Below, one piece after another: positions 11,130 to 23,018 of a stretch of DNA of 64,000 nucleotides; within the stretch, counting starts at the first letter, position 1, and each line of letters begins with the position of its first letter. The notes under the pieces were generated by a model, which did not search any database, was not told the DNA's origin, and saw only the letters and a program-made list of their open reading frames with translations. The DNA comes from Corylus avellana (lineage: Eukaryota; Streptophyta; Magnoliopsida; Fagales; Betulaceae). The position numbers and the translations under genes were made by a program. The DNA lies in the NCBI RefSeq assembly GCF_901000735.1, contig NC_081541.1, positions 29,008,813 through 29,072,812 of the forward strand. Reading direction: 5' to 3'.

Positions 11130-12720
11130 ATCTTAAAGGTTGATTATGATGGTTGCACAAATATTTGATTGTAAGAGTTTTCAATTATTTGAACTCAATT
11201 TATTGATAGTCAAATAATCTTTTATTGTTTGGTTACTATTCTTATAATAAAAAGAGTTAAGCCTTTTTGTGGATTTTTTAGAACTTAGCATTTTTTTTGT
11301 TATGTTGTGCTAAGTTTGGCTGGAAAACATCCATGTAAATTAATAAAAATAATTGTGAGTGATTACTCATTTTGTGATGGAGAAAATACATAGATATTGC
11401 TAATCGTGTGCAGAGAATATCACTTTGCTAAAGATTTTTGCAGGTAAGCACATAGTAAGAGGAAGAGATGTGGTGTGTGTATTGAGTCGATTGGTTCTCA
11501 CGACACCTAGTTGGTATGTGGTGACGACAATCTATTTTGGAAGATCTTGGAGTAAAGCTGTTGGCTCCGCTGTGAGTTTTAAACTCTAATTCATAGGTCT
11601 TATTTTTTAAGACATAATATACATTTCATTTATTAAAATGAAAGAAATTGAAGTTATGATGGTGCTCCTTGATTGAATTAAAGCTGGTGCAAAATTTTAT
11701 AATTACATGAATTTTGTATATGATAAGTGGTGGGTTCTATTGATTCATCTATTTCAAAAAAGAAATAGTATCTAGCATTTATGTTAACTATGACATGCTA
11801 TATTAGTATAACCACTTTAAGTTATTTTGTTATTCCTCATATATATCATTCAACTTTCAAATTTCTCTGACATGATGGTTCAGAATAAAATATATGTGAT
11901 TATTGAGGTTCATTTGATACATGATAAATTTATCATATCATAAGAATGATATCATTGGCGTATTTATTAAAATGAGCCAATAATAGTTGATTATTATTTT
12001 GTTGGGCTTGATGCTTTGCATATTTATTGGGGCTTCAGTTAAAAATATTTTATTTTTAAAATCTTGATAGAACTTGAAATATGCAACCCCTATATGTATA
12101 ATATATAAGGATCATGCTGAAAAATCACAAGTGGTGATTAGTATTTTTAAAACATCTTTAGAACTATCAATTGACAGAAAAGAAAGAAGAGTAAATGATA
12201 GATCATACTTATAAAAAAATGGGCTCATAGAAGTTATTTCTTAAAGTTCTTGTGAGCTATTAATGGAATTTTATTTTCTTGTGATTACTTGATTTATTTC
12301 ATTCAGTATGATAGATTTATACATGTAAATCTTGGCGTCACCAAGAAAATGAAAAGAACTGATGAATGCTATTATTGTCAATTTTTGGGCTATCCACCAA
12401 AGCGTGGGGGGGAAGCCTTTATTTTGTTTGTCATATTCATAAGCACTATTTGAAATATCTCGAAGTGTGGGGGTATTTGACAAATGTTATGTTACCCAAA
12501 ACCTAAAATGAGGAAACTTGGTTTTAAAACCTACGATTGTGATTTTATTGGTTTTACATGTAATAGTTCATGCTATAGATTCCCTACTATCAAGAGTGAT
12601 ATTTTAGATTACAATAATATTATTGAATCTAAAAAAAGGTTATTATCTTTGAGCATGTGTTTCTTCGAAAAATAAGTAAAGAAATTATTTCATAATTTTT
12701 TGGTGCTTCTAATAAAATTG
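11130..12720 (+). other. Copia-1 interior, 5' part
   Basis: Would hold gag, protease and integrase in an intact element. I see only short broken frames and no domain I can defend. A possible zinc-knuckle-like scrap (DECYYC) occurs near 12360. Confidence 0.5.
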
Positions 12721-14225
12721 TTGATGATGTGTAAGAATTGAGAAGAAGCAAGCGAGCTAGAACGAAAGGAATCTCGGTATGGATTTTATTGCTTATATTG
12801 TTGATGTTGATCCAATATGTTATGGTGAAGCAATTAAATCTATTTTTGATGCATTTTATTTATTTTTAATTTAATTGGTTAGAAGCTATAAATAATTGAA
12901 ATCAATTATGTCTAACCGTGCTTGGGAACTCATTGAGTTACCTCCTAAGACCAAATCAATTAGTTATAAATAGGTGGTTAAGAATAAGCTTAAACCGGAT
13001 GATACAATAGATAAGCACATGGTAAACTTGGTAGCTAAAAGCTACAAGTAAATGTATATGTTGATTATTTGATACTTATTTTCCGGTTGCTAAAATTGTA
13101 TCTATTGTTATGTAATTTGCCATTGCTTATATATAAATTTGTTGTACATCAAATGGATGTCAAAGTTTTTTTTAAGTGATGAAGAGATTTATATGGAGCA
13201 GCCCGAGGGACTAGTAATCCCCAGTCAAGAATATAAGGTGTACGAAATGGTGAAATTCTTGTATGGATTAAAGCAAGCTCCTAAATAATGGCAAGACAAG
13301 CTTGACAAGGTGATGTTGTCTAATGCATATTTGATTAATGGTACAAGTACATGCATAGCAAGTTTTACAATAATGAATGTGTCATTATTTGTTTTTGATA
13401 TATTGATGACTTGCTTAATTTTTTGAACTAACATTGATGTTGTGCATGAAGCTAGATTATTTCTTGCATCTAATTTTGATATTAAAGACATAATAAAGCT
13501 AATGTCGTGTTGGACATTAAAGTTATTAGAGATAATGATTGCATTATTTTATCTCATACATATTATGTTGAAGGATGCTTAAAAGATTTGAGCACTTTTA
13601 TTATCCACCTATGTCTATACCATATGATTCCAAAATACACTTGGTTAAGAATCATGGTGATGGTGTTTTTGCAAGAAAAATATGCACAAATTATTGGAAG
13701 CTTGATATATATTACATATATTGTTAGTAGATTGAGTAGATATACTCATAATCATGGTATTGAGCATTGAGATGCTATCTCTAAATTGTTGAGATACTTT
13801 AAAGGCACAATTAATTTTGGTTTGTCATGTTGTGATTATCCTGTTATATTGAAAGGATATTGAGATGCTAACTGGATTTTTTATTCAAAAAAAAAAAAAA
13901 AAAAGCAAAGCCTACTAGTGCCTATGTGTTTACTCTAGCTAGAGGAGCTATCTCTTGGAAGTCCTTAAAAAAGAATTGCATAGCAAGGTTTACTATGGAG
14001 TCAGAGTTAATTGCCTTGGAGAAGGCAGGAACTGAAGATGAATGGCTAAGAACCTATTGGTTAATTTATTTGTCTTTATAAGCTAACACAGTTCCACCTA
14101 TGTGTTTATTGGGATTTTCAGGCTGCCAAAGCTCGAGCAAATAATTTATAATGAGAAAGTGCACAATATTCTGAGGTAGCTTATTGAGACCGGTGTAATG
14201 TCCATGGACTTTGTGAAGTCATAAA
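12720..14225 (+). pseudogene. Copia-1 reverse transcriptase / RNase H remnant
   Basis: Plus-strand blocks across several frames: SNRAWELIELPPKTKSI near 12910, KFLYGLKQAPK near 13250 followed by a stop, a decayed YVDD region near 13400, IIGSLIYIT near 13690, HNHGIEH near 13750, and the RNase H end ([23 protein letters not shown]) near 13940-14010. Dozens of stops and shifts make it unable to encode a protein. Confidence 0.82.
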
Positions 14226-14531
14226 AGAATTCTGCAAATTCTTTGACCAAGCTACTAGCAAAAAGGCTAGTGAGAGAAACATCGAGAGGGATAGGACTGA
14301 TACCCAAATTATAACGCTGTGATTGATACCCAACCTCTGATTGGAGATCCTAGGAATGAGGTTTAATGGGAAACGAAGTCACAAGTGAAATGAGGTATGG
14401 TATTGTCAATTTATGTTTATTAACTATCTTGTGGAGAAGATTAGTAATGGGTCCATCCCTATGGTGTAAGACAGTACAAGATGCAGAGTGATTAAGGATG
14501 AGCTTAAAGCTCTTAATGGATCCATAGTCCC

Positions 14532-15807
14532 TGATAAATGCCGAATGTTGCACATTCAAGCCCCATAATTTACATATGTTAATTCCTTAGCATTGTTATT
14601 TGTTTGATTTTGTTTTGTTTTTGTGTTTCAGGTTTTATTTGACAAACCATTGGAAATTGGGCTTAAAAAGGGCAAAAGCTGGGCATTCTGGATCTAGGAT
14701 CGAGCGCAGCTATTCCTGAGCTCGAGCACACCTGCAATCGAGCGTCTGCAGCCAGGGATCGAGCACATGCTTGCGCTCATGCCTATAACAGCTAGGCTCG
14801 AGCGCAATATACTCGAGCACACAAAACTTCAGATCGAGCGCACTCGGGCGTGTATTGCCTGGCGGCAATCCTTTTCTAGCGTGGATTTGGTTTTCAGTCT
14901 CCCAATTGGACTGGGGGACTGACCTCCGGTTTTCTGAGGGTTTCTAGGGTCTTTAGGGTTTTCCTAATCCCTATAAATAGGGCTCTAAACATTGTAAACA
15001 AACACACCGCTTTCTAGAGTTAAAATTTCAGTAAATTGTCTGTGGAGCTTAGAAGATCATGAGCGGCTAAACCAATTGTGGGGTATTGATGTAACCCTTT
15101 CCAAGCACAATGGTTTGATTGTATTTAATTTTTACTTTTCAATTTATGCATGTTGATTGTATAACTATGAGGATTGCTACAATTGATTTTTGTTCTTCAT
15201 ATTAAATGCAATTGTTCTTTAATTCCAATTCAATATTAGTAAAATTATTTATTTACTATTCTTGAACTCAAATCATTCTTATTTTCTGTGATTATAAGAA
15301 TGATGGTTATACAATGGTTCTTAATTGGCATGCAATCAATAGGATTAGATAGACCATACCTAGGAAAGATGGATCGTACTACGCCCTAGTTTAGTGTAAT
15401 TTAGGTAGACGATCCGTGCCAACCAAAGATGGGTTATGCTATTCCATTGATTGTATGAAATTATTTTCATGTGTTTTCTTGTTTAAATTATAACATGCAT
15501 AGAATGAATTGCTAGAATTAAATATGGTTAACCATTGATGTGCAGATCGTGGTGAAGTCAATACCCTACTCTCTCTCTCTCTCTCTCTCTTATATATTTA
15601 CTCTCTTTATTTTCATGCACTTTAAAATCACACAAACAAATCAGTCTCTTTCGAATTAAGTTAATTTTAATCTTTCAAATTTTGATAATAAAACCCTAGC
15701 AATCCTTGAGGTTCGACACCCTCAATATAACTCTATCCTACAGGATTCGTTCTATTGCGAGTGGTAATTTTATAATTGATATTTTTGGTTACAAAAATAC
15801 CACATCA
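14532..15807. mobile_element. Solo LTR A (1276 bp) nested in Copia-1
   Basis: Starts TGATAAATGCCGAATG and ends ACCACATCA, with an exact 5-bp TSD GTCCC (14527-14531 and 15808-15812). It contains a TATA box (CTATAAATAG, about 14981) and a (CT)n tract at about 15570, but no coding or second LTR. It shares the CCCCATAATTTAC block near its start with solo LTR B. The region upstream of the TATA box carries several GATCGAGCGCA-like words. Confidence 0.9.
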
Positions 15808-15861
15808 GTCCCTACCTGTTGGGATGGGTTGTTCCCTACACAGACTCTTGATGGATACTAC

Positions 15862-17236
15862 TGATGTGTGCCAAATATTGCATATTTGAACCCCATAATT
15901 TACTTGTGTTAATCTTTTAGCTGTGTTATTATCTGATGTTTTGTGTTAATTTTGTATTTTTAGTATTTTGTAGGTCATTGAAGAAAAACTACTTTTCGGA
16001 AGAAAACATACTTTGAGAAGACCTAGATAATGTGGTTAAGTTTAACCAAATCCAAGAAATGGTTAAATCGGATTAAAGATAAGATTGGATAGAATTTCGG
16101 ATGGATTCAAATTCAGATTCTAAATACGTCTCAGTATTTTGACCCTAACTTTTCGCTCACATATCCGATTGAGGTTATTCAAGCGGTATTGGAAAGCTAG
16201 CCCAAAATACTACAATTCATTGTGAAATAGGATTTTCCTAATTCGAACGTTTACTATTCCAAAATCGTCCTGCAATTAAATGGTACAAACCTGGACGAAT
16301 TGTATCCGATTTCAACTTGTAAAACCCTAAGTTTTAGGTCTATAAATAGGGAATTATCAGATTAGTTGGAGAGCCTACGAATTTGAAGATTGCAGAGGAG
16401 AAAGAAGAGAGTTTAAGGTTTTCCTAACTTTTGAATCTCTACTTTGTGATTCTTATTTGAAGTACTCGATTTTACATTATGAATTCAATCAATTTTGTTT
16501 TGTCTTTCAATAACATAAGAGGCTAAACCTTCAACTAAGGTTGAAGATGAAGCCTCACTTATGATTAACAACTTTGTTTCGTGTATGTAATATTTCCCAA
16601 TTTAATGGTTTAATTGCTCTATTGTTTTACTTCTAATCAATTGGATTGAATAACTCTTGGATATCTTTTGTGATTCAAGGATACACTTGATGATTTAAGA
16701 TTATTCAATACAATTGATTGCTTGGTTTTCTTTGTTAAAAATTGGATTTCCCCTATGATTTATTTTCTGGATACAATTGATGTTTTGATAAAGATTGGAT
16801 ATTTTCTTGTGATTTACGGATATAGTTAATGATTTGATTGAATATCGGATTTCTTTTGTGATTTGGGTTATGAATGGATATATGGGATCTTTTGATTAAT
16901 TCTTTAAAGCAATAGTAAAACAAACTTAAGATTTATATGTGAGAACTTTGGGGAATATTATAGATCATGAAATTATGTTGTTATGAATTTGTGAGTGCGG
17001 ATTCCGAAACCTTAGTGCTTCGTCATAAGATTTCAATCACTTTAAATTGCTCATGCTTTTGCATTTTCATTCAAACAAAAAAATCTCTCAAAAATTTGGA
17101 ACTAGACTAGGGTTTAATTAATTTAGATTTAAAATTGCTTTCAAGAATACAATTCCCTATGGGTTCGATCTCGCACTTGCAATCCATTAACTACAATTGA
17201 TTCGTGCACTTGCGAGTTAAATAAATTTGCACAACA
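15862..17236. mobile_element. Solo LTR B (1375 bp) nested in Copia-1
   Basis: Starts TGATGTGTGCCAAATATT and ends TTTGCACAACA, with an exact 5-bp TSD ACTAC (15857-15861 and 17237-17241). A TATA box (CTATAAATAG) lies at about 16340. Related to LTR A at its start but not the same family throughout; no internal coding. Confidence 0.9.
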
Positions 17237-17764
17237 ACTACCTATATGAGTGTGGAGTTGCTATCTCCCATGAGACTTGGGTATGTCTCTAGAGCACTCA
17301 TGAAAGCCATTTTATGGTGTAGTAACAAAAGATGCAGAGTGAGTAAGGATGAGTTTAAAACTCTTAATGTGTCCATAGTCCCTACTTATTAGGATGGGAT
17401 GTTCTCTACACACATTCTTGATGGACGCCTCCTATGTGAGTGTGAAGTGGTGCCGCATCCTATGAGACTTTGGCAAGTCTCTAGAACACTCATGAAACCC
17501 AGATGCGCATGGCCTGTATAAGGCGCCAACCCGCTATAGAACAACCCAATTTTCTTTATTTGATTTGATTTGATTTTTTTTTTGGGAGAAAGTTATGTGG
17601 GTGATAAGTTTGATTAACTTGTGAATTTGGTTAAAAGAGTTAAACTCTACCACAATTCATTAAGTTCTTATTTATTTATCCTAGGTGCGGTTAAAACCTT
17701 CAGGTACCACATCGATGCATACTTTCAATCTCCTTTATTCTATTGTTTGTAACATGTGGGGGAT

Positions 17765-18613
17765 TGTTGTAATATATATGTGTTACAAACAATTGTTTTC
17801 TTTTCTTTCTTTTAAGCTCTTTTATTATTTGCTTAATACTAATGGTTTTTTAGAAATAATTTTGTGACAAAGGCCATTTATTTTTTCATACGTTTTTTTT
17901 TACTATGTCATCAAATCTATTGATTTTCAGTTTTATTGTTTATGACCGTTGGTCATTAACAATTCCATGGGTTTTTATTTCTTCAACAGTTTTGACCATT
18001 TACAAGATTTTATGGCTTTGTTCATTAACAAGGTTTTACGATTTTCTTCAATCATTTTGACCGTTTGGTCATAAAGTCTTTCAAGACTTTGGTTAGGAAC
18101 AAAAAACGTGAGCTTCCTTTATATATATTAAGCCAATTTTTCTTGGCAATGTGAGAAAAAAAAAATACAAAAAGGAGCACTTGAGATATATATATATGTA
18201 TATATATTAAGCCAATTTTTCTTGGCAATGTGAGAAAAAAAAATACAAAAAAGGAGCACTTGATATATATATTACTTCTATGTTTTCAATTGTGAATTTG
18301 TTGTTCTAGAAGAAAAGATTTGGGTTGTTCTATTAGTCTTCGTTCTTGGAAGTGCGTCCTTAACGAAGGTAGATGCTATAGTCTAATCTTAAGAGGTTGC
18401 GTGTCAAAGGATCTGATCGCACCGAGTTATTCACTCCGGGAGGCACGAATCAACTTTTAAGTACAACGCTCATGTGTGATTCTATAGCATTGTGAAATCT
18501 TTTCATACTTTACTTTTCATCTCTTGTATTTTATTTATTTTATTGTTAATTTTTATATTGTAATTATTTTATATCAATGAGAATTTATGCACCATCCAAA
18601 ATTATTTCCAACA
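17765..18613 (+). repeat. 3' LTR of Copia-1, with internal duplication
   Basis: 849 bp; pairs with 10416-11129. The extra length comes from two tandem copies of a segment containing AAGCCAATTTTTCTTGGCAA, at 18119-18277, where the 5' LTR has only a TA run. Confidence 0.92.
18119..18277. repeat. Tandem repeat of about 80 bp, two copies, in the Copia-1 3' LTR
   Basis: Two near-identical units, each ending GGAGCACTTGA before a TA run. Absent from the 5' LTR. Confidence 0.85.
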
Positions 18614-18792
18614 TAATCCACACAAGGAAACTCCAGTAACGGCTACCCACTCAACAAGGCAACAAACTCCACAAGGAAACTCAATCACACGAAATGGCTA
18701 GCACATCTACCCAACGGCTATTACTCTCAATAAGGGAACAAATCAACTACATTTAAATATGTATTATTATTTTCCATTTTGTATATTCAAAC

Positions 18793-18875
18793 CACTTGTA
18801 TAAATACCCTATGAATGAATAACATACACAAGTAGCAAGTTTAACCTTATTCTCAATTCTTTATGGTATCAAATC
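18793..18875 (+). promoter_or_regulatory. Copia-2 LTR promoter and primer-binding site
   Basis: TATA box GTATAAATACC at about 18798 within the 5' LTR. TGGTATCAAATC at 18864-18875 matches the copia primer site for tRNA-Met (usual form TGGTATCAGAGC) with mismatches. Confidence 0.7.
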
Positions 18876-19079
18876 AGTAAGAAAACGACTCACGTCGTCC
18901 TTAGCTTTGTTGCCTCTTTGAATCCTTTTATCAAACACCCTAACCGCACCCTCAAATAGCTTCTTCAACCTCAAACACAAACAACACCAAAAATGCCACT
19001 ACCAACATCCCTGTCACCCCTGTAACCCCCCCTATCAACAACCCACCTGCCCCACCTCAAAATATCCCTGAGGCATCAC

Positions 19080-20010
19080 TTTCTCACTTTACCCAATCTG
19101 TCCCAAAGCTCACTATGACCAACTTCTTGGTCTGGCATGGTCTCCTTGAGCCATTCCTCCAAGGCCACGACCTCTATAGGTTTATTGATGGCACCAAAAC
19201 ACCCCCTCACCCATACACTTCCACCTCCCCTATTGGTTCCATCACCATCTCCACCGATCCAGAAACCATTCAATGGTTTCACCAAGACCAATTAATCCTG
19301 AGTATGCTCATGTCCACCATCTCCAATGAGTTGCTGCCGCAAGCCCTTGGTTGCCGCACAGCCCAAGAGCTTTGGAATGCTGTTGAACAGACATTCACAT
19401 CCGCCTCCAGAGCTAGCACCATGACTCTTCACTATCAACTGGCCACTGCAAAAATGGGCAGTTCTTCCATTGTTGATTACTTCCATCGTCTCAAGCATAC
19501 CGCTGCCACACTAGCTGCCACCGGCAAACCCCTCAACAACTACGAATTCACCACCTATCTTCTTGCGAGTGTGGGCCCCAGAATACGACCCTCTGGCGAC
19601 CTCTGTAACCACTCGAGTTGAACCCCTCACCATGGACGATCTGCTTGGTCATTTGCTTGCTCATGAAGCACAGCTTGAACATCATAATCAATCTGACTCT
19701 CTTTCCTACTGCCAATGTAGCTACCTGCAACACCCATCTCCACTGTGGCCGTGGTGGTCATCGTGGCTTCTCCCACTCCAACAAGAATTTTCGATCACGA
19801 GGGTGTGGTCAAAATTTCCTATTCTCTACATCTGGCTCCAGCAATTCCAGTGGGCTTTTAGGCTCACCCAAAAATAACCCCACAATGGATTCACGGCCCA
19901 CATGTCAAGTTTGTGGTAAAATGGGCCATATGGCTCTAGCATGCTATCATTGGTTAGACCAAGCCTACCAATCTGCTGGTCCAAGCCTTACGGCTTATGC
20001 TGCCTCCTGA
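19080..20010 (+). pseudogene. Copia-2 gag
   Basis: Frame 19115-19621 holds the copia gag domain (FLVWHGLLEPFLQGHDLYRF). A frameshift near 19610 moves reading to 19618-20010, which ends in a zinc knuckle (CQVCGKMGHMALAC, a CX2CX4HX4C pattern). Gag would form the virus-like particle; the frameshift prevents this. Confidence 0.85.
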
Positions 20011-20019
20011 TCCTACTCT

Positions 20020-21170
20020 CCGGATATCAATTGGTATCTTGACACCAATGCCACTCACCACATAACCTCCGATCTCAATAACTTGAACAGTTGAACCTTC
20101 ATTCGGAGTCGTATGATGGCCCTGATCAAATTCAAGTGGGCAATGGTACCCGCCTCGCCATAAAAAATATTGGCACTTCTAAACTCTTTCCCTCTAATTT
20201 TATTTTACGCAATGTTTTGCATGTTCCTCAAATTACGAAAAATTTATTATCTGTTCAAAAGTTTACTTATGATAAGAATGTTTTTCTGGAATTTCACCCT
20301 TCTTATATTTTTGTCAAGGATCGCAAGTCCAAAAGAATCCTCCACCGCGGTCTAAGTAAAAATGGATTGTACCACTGGTTTCCTTCTTCATCAGCTGCAC
20401 CTCCAAGAGCCTTCTCAAGTGAACGTGTCTCTTTTATGGATTGGCACGCGCGTCTGAGTCATCCTGCGGATCGTATACTTTGTCATGTCATGTCTCATTT
20501 TAATCTTCCTATTTAGTCCAATAAAAAGCTATCGGTTTGCTCTGCCTGTCGGCGTGATAAGAGTCATCAACTTCCATTTTCTTTATCCTACCATCAATCC
20601 AGTGATCCCCTTGAATTAATTTTCTCTGATGTTTGGGGTTCCTCCCCTATTTTATCTAATAATGGTGCACGCTAATGTTATTTTCGTTGATCATTTTAGT
20701 AAATTTACATGGTTTTATCCAATTCATTGCAAATCTGATGTTTTCACCATTTTTCCCAAGTTTTAGGCATACGTTGAACGCCTTTTTGACCATAAAATAA
20801 AATCCATTCAAATCAATGGTGGTGGTGAATATCAAAAGTTACGCCACTTCTTTACCACCCACGGTAGCCATCATTGCATCACGTGCCCCCACACTCATGA
20901 ACAAAATGGATCTGTGGCAAATACCACCACATCGTTGAAATGGGCCTCACTCTCCTAGCCCATTCTTCCGCTCCTCTTCATTATTGGGCCGAGGCTTTCC
21001 AAACGGCCTGTTACCTCATTAACCAACTCCCCACCCCCGTCCTCAACCACGAATCACCATTCCAAAAACTTTTCAACTTACGACCTAACTATACCTTCTT
21101 ACACGTTTTTGGATGTGCTTGTTGGCCTCACTTACAACCTTACAATAGGCACAAACTAGATTTTTGATCC
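20020..21170 (+). pseudogene. Copia-2 protease and integrase
   Basis: A protease-like motif (WYLDTNATHH, where D-S/T-G is usual) at about 20030. The pre-integrase block runs at 20091-20516 (WHARLSHPADRIL), then a stop, then a Cys pair (SVCSACRRDK) and the core (LIFSDVWGSSP). The remainder is broken by stops. Frame 20940-21167 has the conserved end (HYWAEAFQTACYLINQLPTP). The Gly of the protease motif is replaced by Asn. Confidence 0.82.
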
Positions 21171-21715
21171 ACCAAATGTGTTTTTCTCAGCTACAGTCCA
21201 TCTCATCGTGGCTATCAATGTCTCCATCTTCCATTTAAACGCATCTATATCTCTTGGCATGTTCTCTTTGATGAATCCTCATTTCCCTTCTCCCATCTCT
21301 CTCCTGCCTCCTCACCGCCCCCACCCCAACAAACACTTCTTTATCCCCTAGTATTAAACCCCTCCCCACACCCCCTACTCCCAACGCGGTGCTTTCTCCC
21401 ACGGAAATCCCCAATGCTCAACCGATTGAGCCATCTTCCTCCACTCAATATTTAGCATCTTCGCCAACTAACACTATTTCTTTTTCTTCTCCACAGGCTC
21501 ACGGTCCCTACCAATGAGGATCCACCTCCTCCTCGACATGCCATGCAAACTCGCTCCAGAAATAACATCTTCAAGCCCAAGGCACTCTCCGAAGGGCTCA
21601 TCCGTTATCCACTTCCCAAGGCTCTTCTCACTGCTGCATGCTCCGAAGAAGTTGAACCCACATCGTACTGAACAGCTGCCCAACATCCTGCCTGATGTGC
21701 TGCTATGAACACTGA
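21170..21715 (+). other. Copia-2 linker between integrase and RT
   Basis: Proline- and serine-rich low-complexity coding, as is usual between copia integrase and RT, with frameshifts. No separate gene. Confidence 0.6.
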
Positions 21716-23018
21716 ATTTGATGCACTCCTCAACAATGGCACTTGGACCCTTGTCCCAGCTACCTCCGACATGAACATAGTCGGCTGTAAATGGGTTTTT
21801 CATCTCAAACAAAAAGCTGATGGCACCATCGACCGCTAAAAAGCTTGTCTTGTTGCTAAAGGATTTCATCAACAGCCTGGAGTTGACTTCGGTGACACTT
21901 ACAGTCCAATCGTCAAACCTACTACAATTCGCCCTGTCTTGTCCCTTGCCATCTCTTCTGGATGGCCGGTTCGCCAGATTGATGTTCAGAATGCCTTTTT
22001 ACATGGTTGGCTCTCCGAAGATGTCTACATGGCTCAGCCTTCCGGTTTTCTCCATCCCCAGTTTCCCAACCAGATCTGCAAGTTACACAAGGCCTTGTAT
22101 GGCATAAAACAAGCCCCTCGTGTTTGGTACTCTCGCCTCAGTGACCGTCTTCTTGAGCTTGGTTTTGTCAGTTCTCACTCCGACTCTTCTTTGTTCATTC
22201 ACCACACACCTCAACACATCACTTATGTCCTTATCTACATGGATGATATCCTCATTACCAGCTCACTCCCTCACGGGACAACAACTCTTCTCCAGTCTCT
22301 CCAAGTAGAATTTGCAATCAAGGACTTAGGTCCTCTTCATTTCTTTCTCAGCATGGAAGCTATCCCTACATCCGAAAGACTCATTCTCTTCCAACAACGT
22401 TACATCCTTGATCTCCTCCACAAAAGCAACATGTCTGATGCTAAGCCGGTCAAGACTCCAATGTCCACCGCTCACTCGCTTTCCCTCTTCTCTGGTGATC
22501 CACTTAGTGACCCATCCTCTTATCGCAGTCTTGTCGGAGGCCCTCAGTATCTCTCTCTCACTCGCCCTGACATCTCCTTCACCGTCAACAAGGTCTCCCA
22601 ATTTATGCACTGGCCCACCTCCCTCCATCTTCAAGCTATCAAACGTATCTTGCGCTACCTCAAGTCTACCATCTCCTATGGTTTACTCCTTCGCCGCTCT
22701 CCATCTCTCCACCTCCAAGCCTTCTCTGACGCTGATTGGGCCGGTTGTCCAAATGACAGAAAATCAACCAGGGGATTTTGCATTTTTCTTAGCCCCAACC
22801 TCATCTCTTGGTACTCTTGTAAACAGCGAACTGTCGCCCGCTCTAGCACAATCTGAATACCGTACCCTTGCCATCACTACAGCTGAACTTATCTGGCTTC
22901 AATCTCTCCTTCGTGATCTCCGCATTTCTCTTCCCGCTCCACCTACTCTATGGTGTGATAACATTGGCGCCACCTATTTGACTGCCAATCCTGCCTTCCA
23001 TGCCTGCACCAAGCATAA
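21715..23018 (+). pseudogene. Copia-2 reverse transcriptase and RNase H, truncated
   Basis: The RT start is at about 21715 (EFDALLNNGTWTLV), with a stop near 21838. A 305-codon frame (21939-22856) carries [24 protein letters not shown], the catalytic YMDDILI and the RNase H start ([18 protein letters not shown]). A frameshift near 22840 moves reading to the frame ending at 23037 ([29 protein letters not shown]). Copia homology ends at CTKHNF (about 23018); the last residues are encoded by flanking DNA. Confidence 0.88.

Larger units (their letters stand above)
14440..17500 (+). repeat. Duplicated tail segment of Copia-1, split by two insertions
   Basis: After removing the solo LTRs, 14460-14531 + 15808-15861 + 17237-17310 reads as one unit of about 190 bp (GATGCAGAGTGATTAAGGATGAG ... 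CTCTAGAGCACTCATGAAA in part). The unit is repeated at about 17318-17500. Sequence between pol and the 3' LTR had therefore been tandemly duplicated before the LTR insertions. Confidence 0.75.
10416..18613 (+). mobile_element. Copia-1: Ty1/copia element nested in the Copia-2 5' LTR
   Basis: Bounded by the exact 5-bp TSD TAATC (10411-10415 and 18614-18618). Starts TGTTGTAATATA and ends TTTCCAACA. Removing it rejoins the Copia-2 LTR. The interior holds a heavily decayed copia pol (about 12720-14225), a duplicated tail segment, and two later solo-LTR insertions. A purine tract (TGTGGGGGAT) precedes the 3' LTR. I found no convincing primer-binding site after the 5' LTR. Confidence 0.93.
10360..23018 (+). 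mobile_element. Copia-2: Ty1/copia element, 3'-truncated, interrupted by Copia-1
   Basis: Its 5' LTR begins at about 10360 (TGTCTAATGAACC) against GLP-3 coding sequence, is split after 10415 by Copia-1, resumes at 18619, and ends just before a primer site at 18864. The coding region runs 19080-23018 in the order gag, protease, integrase, RT, RNase H. It stops within the RNase H C-terminus (CTKHNF), where sequence matching the GLP-4 promoter begins; there is no 3' LTR. The element thus replaced the 5' half of GLP-3 while losing its own end. Many stops and frameshifts make it inactive. Confidence 0.85.

Noticed and set aside
14532..17236. Solo LTRs A and B as the two LTRs of one small element
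   Set aside because: Each has its own 5-bp TSD (GTCCC and ACTAC), and Copia-1 sequence lies between them.
21474..21872. 132-codon minus-strand frame
   Set aside because: Antisense of the Copia-2 linker/RT region.
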